Origin: Tieghemiomyces parasiticus | Taxonomy: Eukaryota > Kickxellomycota > Dimargaritomycetes > Dimargaritales > Dimargaritaceae | Assembly: GCA_027575765.1 (NCBI GenBank) | Contig: JANBPT010000991.1 | Span: 1 to 17,124, forward strand | Direction: 5' to 3' | Length of the DNA stretch: 17,124 nucleotides | Shown here: piece by piece, positions 16,964 through 17,124 of the stretch | Position numbering within the stretch: the stretch's first letter is position 1 | Layout of the letters: every line of letters starts with the position of its first letter | Program-made: the position numbers and the translations under genes | The notes under the pieces: model-generated | Told to the model about the DNA's origin: nothing | Seen by the model: the letters and a program-made list of their open reading frames with translations, nothing else | Database searches by the model: none

Positions 16964-17124
16964 ATGACCGCCAACGCCACCCCTACCAGCGGCTCCGCCA
17001 AGCCCAAGAAGGTTGTCCTTCAGCAGATTGGCTGGATGTTTGTCCGTCAGTTTTACACTACCCTCAACAAGAACCCCGAAGACCTGCACCGTTTCTACGG
17101 CAAAGAGTCGTCCCTTATCCGGGG
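16964..17124 (+). CDS. NTF2-domain protein, G3BP / Nxt3 / Bre5-like, 5' part only
   Basis: ATG at 16964-16966 in the context CACTATGACC opens a frame that runs off the right edge (53 codons plus two bases). After about 18 low-complexity residues, the chain [37 protein letters not shown] matches the beginning of an NTF2 domain of the G3BP type, where a 'VGxxFVxQYYxxLxxxPxxLHRFY' pattern is standard. Full-length members add a C-terminal RRM. In the family they act in RNA-protein granules and as cofactor of the Ubp3/USP10 deubiquitinase. Plain NTF2 transport factors lack the LHRFY pattern and the N-terminal extension, so G3BP type is preferred. The RRM, beyond the window, would settle it. Confidence 0.85.
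   Translation, partial: [53 protein letters not shown]

Overview
The window looks like nuclear DNA of a fungus, plausibly an early-diverging lineage. The evidence is spliced genes with GT-AG introns of about 140 to 210 nt (donors mostly GTAAGT or GTAAGC), coding exons with strong C/G bias at third codon positions, and a gene set made of a dynactin-type CAP-Gly protein, a peroxisomal half ABC transporter, a Pep12-type syntaxin and a G3BP-like protein. No species assignment is possible from the sequence alone. There are no bacterial operons, CRISPR arrays, recognisable tRNA or rRNA genes, or intact mobile elements.

Layout. (1) 1-1100, minus strand: 5' part of a CAP-Gly protein, most like the dynactin large subunit, running off the left edge. 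(2) 1101-2406: divergent promoter region. (3) 2407-4643, plus: four-exon Rieske/FAD/NAD oxidoreductase of the AIFM3 type. (4) 4644-8565: about 3.9 kb with no convincing gene; it contains poly-C/poly-G tracts, a C10-T-G9 hairpin, a doubtful TATA-plus-leader ORF near 6.4 kb, and the pyrimidine-rich promoter of the next gene. (5) 8566-10797, plus: intronless 743-residue peroxisomal ABCD half-transporter. (6) 10798-11626: intergenic. (7) 11627-12265, plus: three-exon gene for an 81-residue basic protein, tentatively Mrx7-like. (8) 12266-12666: short convergent intergenic region. (9) 12667-13956, minus: four-exon Qa-SNARE of the Pep12/syntaxin-7 type. (10) 13957-16963: 3 kb holding a tandem repeat next to the SNARE start, an 18-bp palindrome, a stop-interrupted reading frame, and a CT-rich promoter with a possible 5'UTR intron. 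(11) 16964-17124, plus: first 53 codons of an NTF2-domain (G3BP-like) protein.

The genes are separate housekeeping functions: microtubule motor adaptor, redox protein, peroxisomal fatty acyl import, possible mitochondrial gene expression, endosomal membrane fusion, and RNA granules or deubiquitination. They do not form an evident pathway or cluster. The most unusual feature is in the noncoding DNA. At least ten poly-G or poly-C runs of 8 to 12 nt lie in intergenic regions and introns, and four of them follow a GGGG block within 1 to 3 nt, which makes G-quadruplex motifs. I see none in coding exons. I did not find a clearly new multi-gene system.
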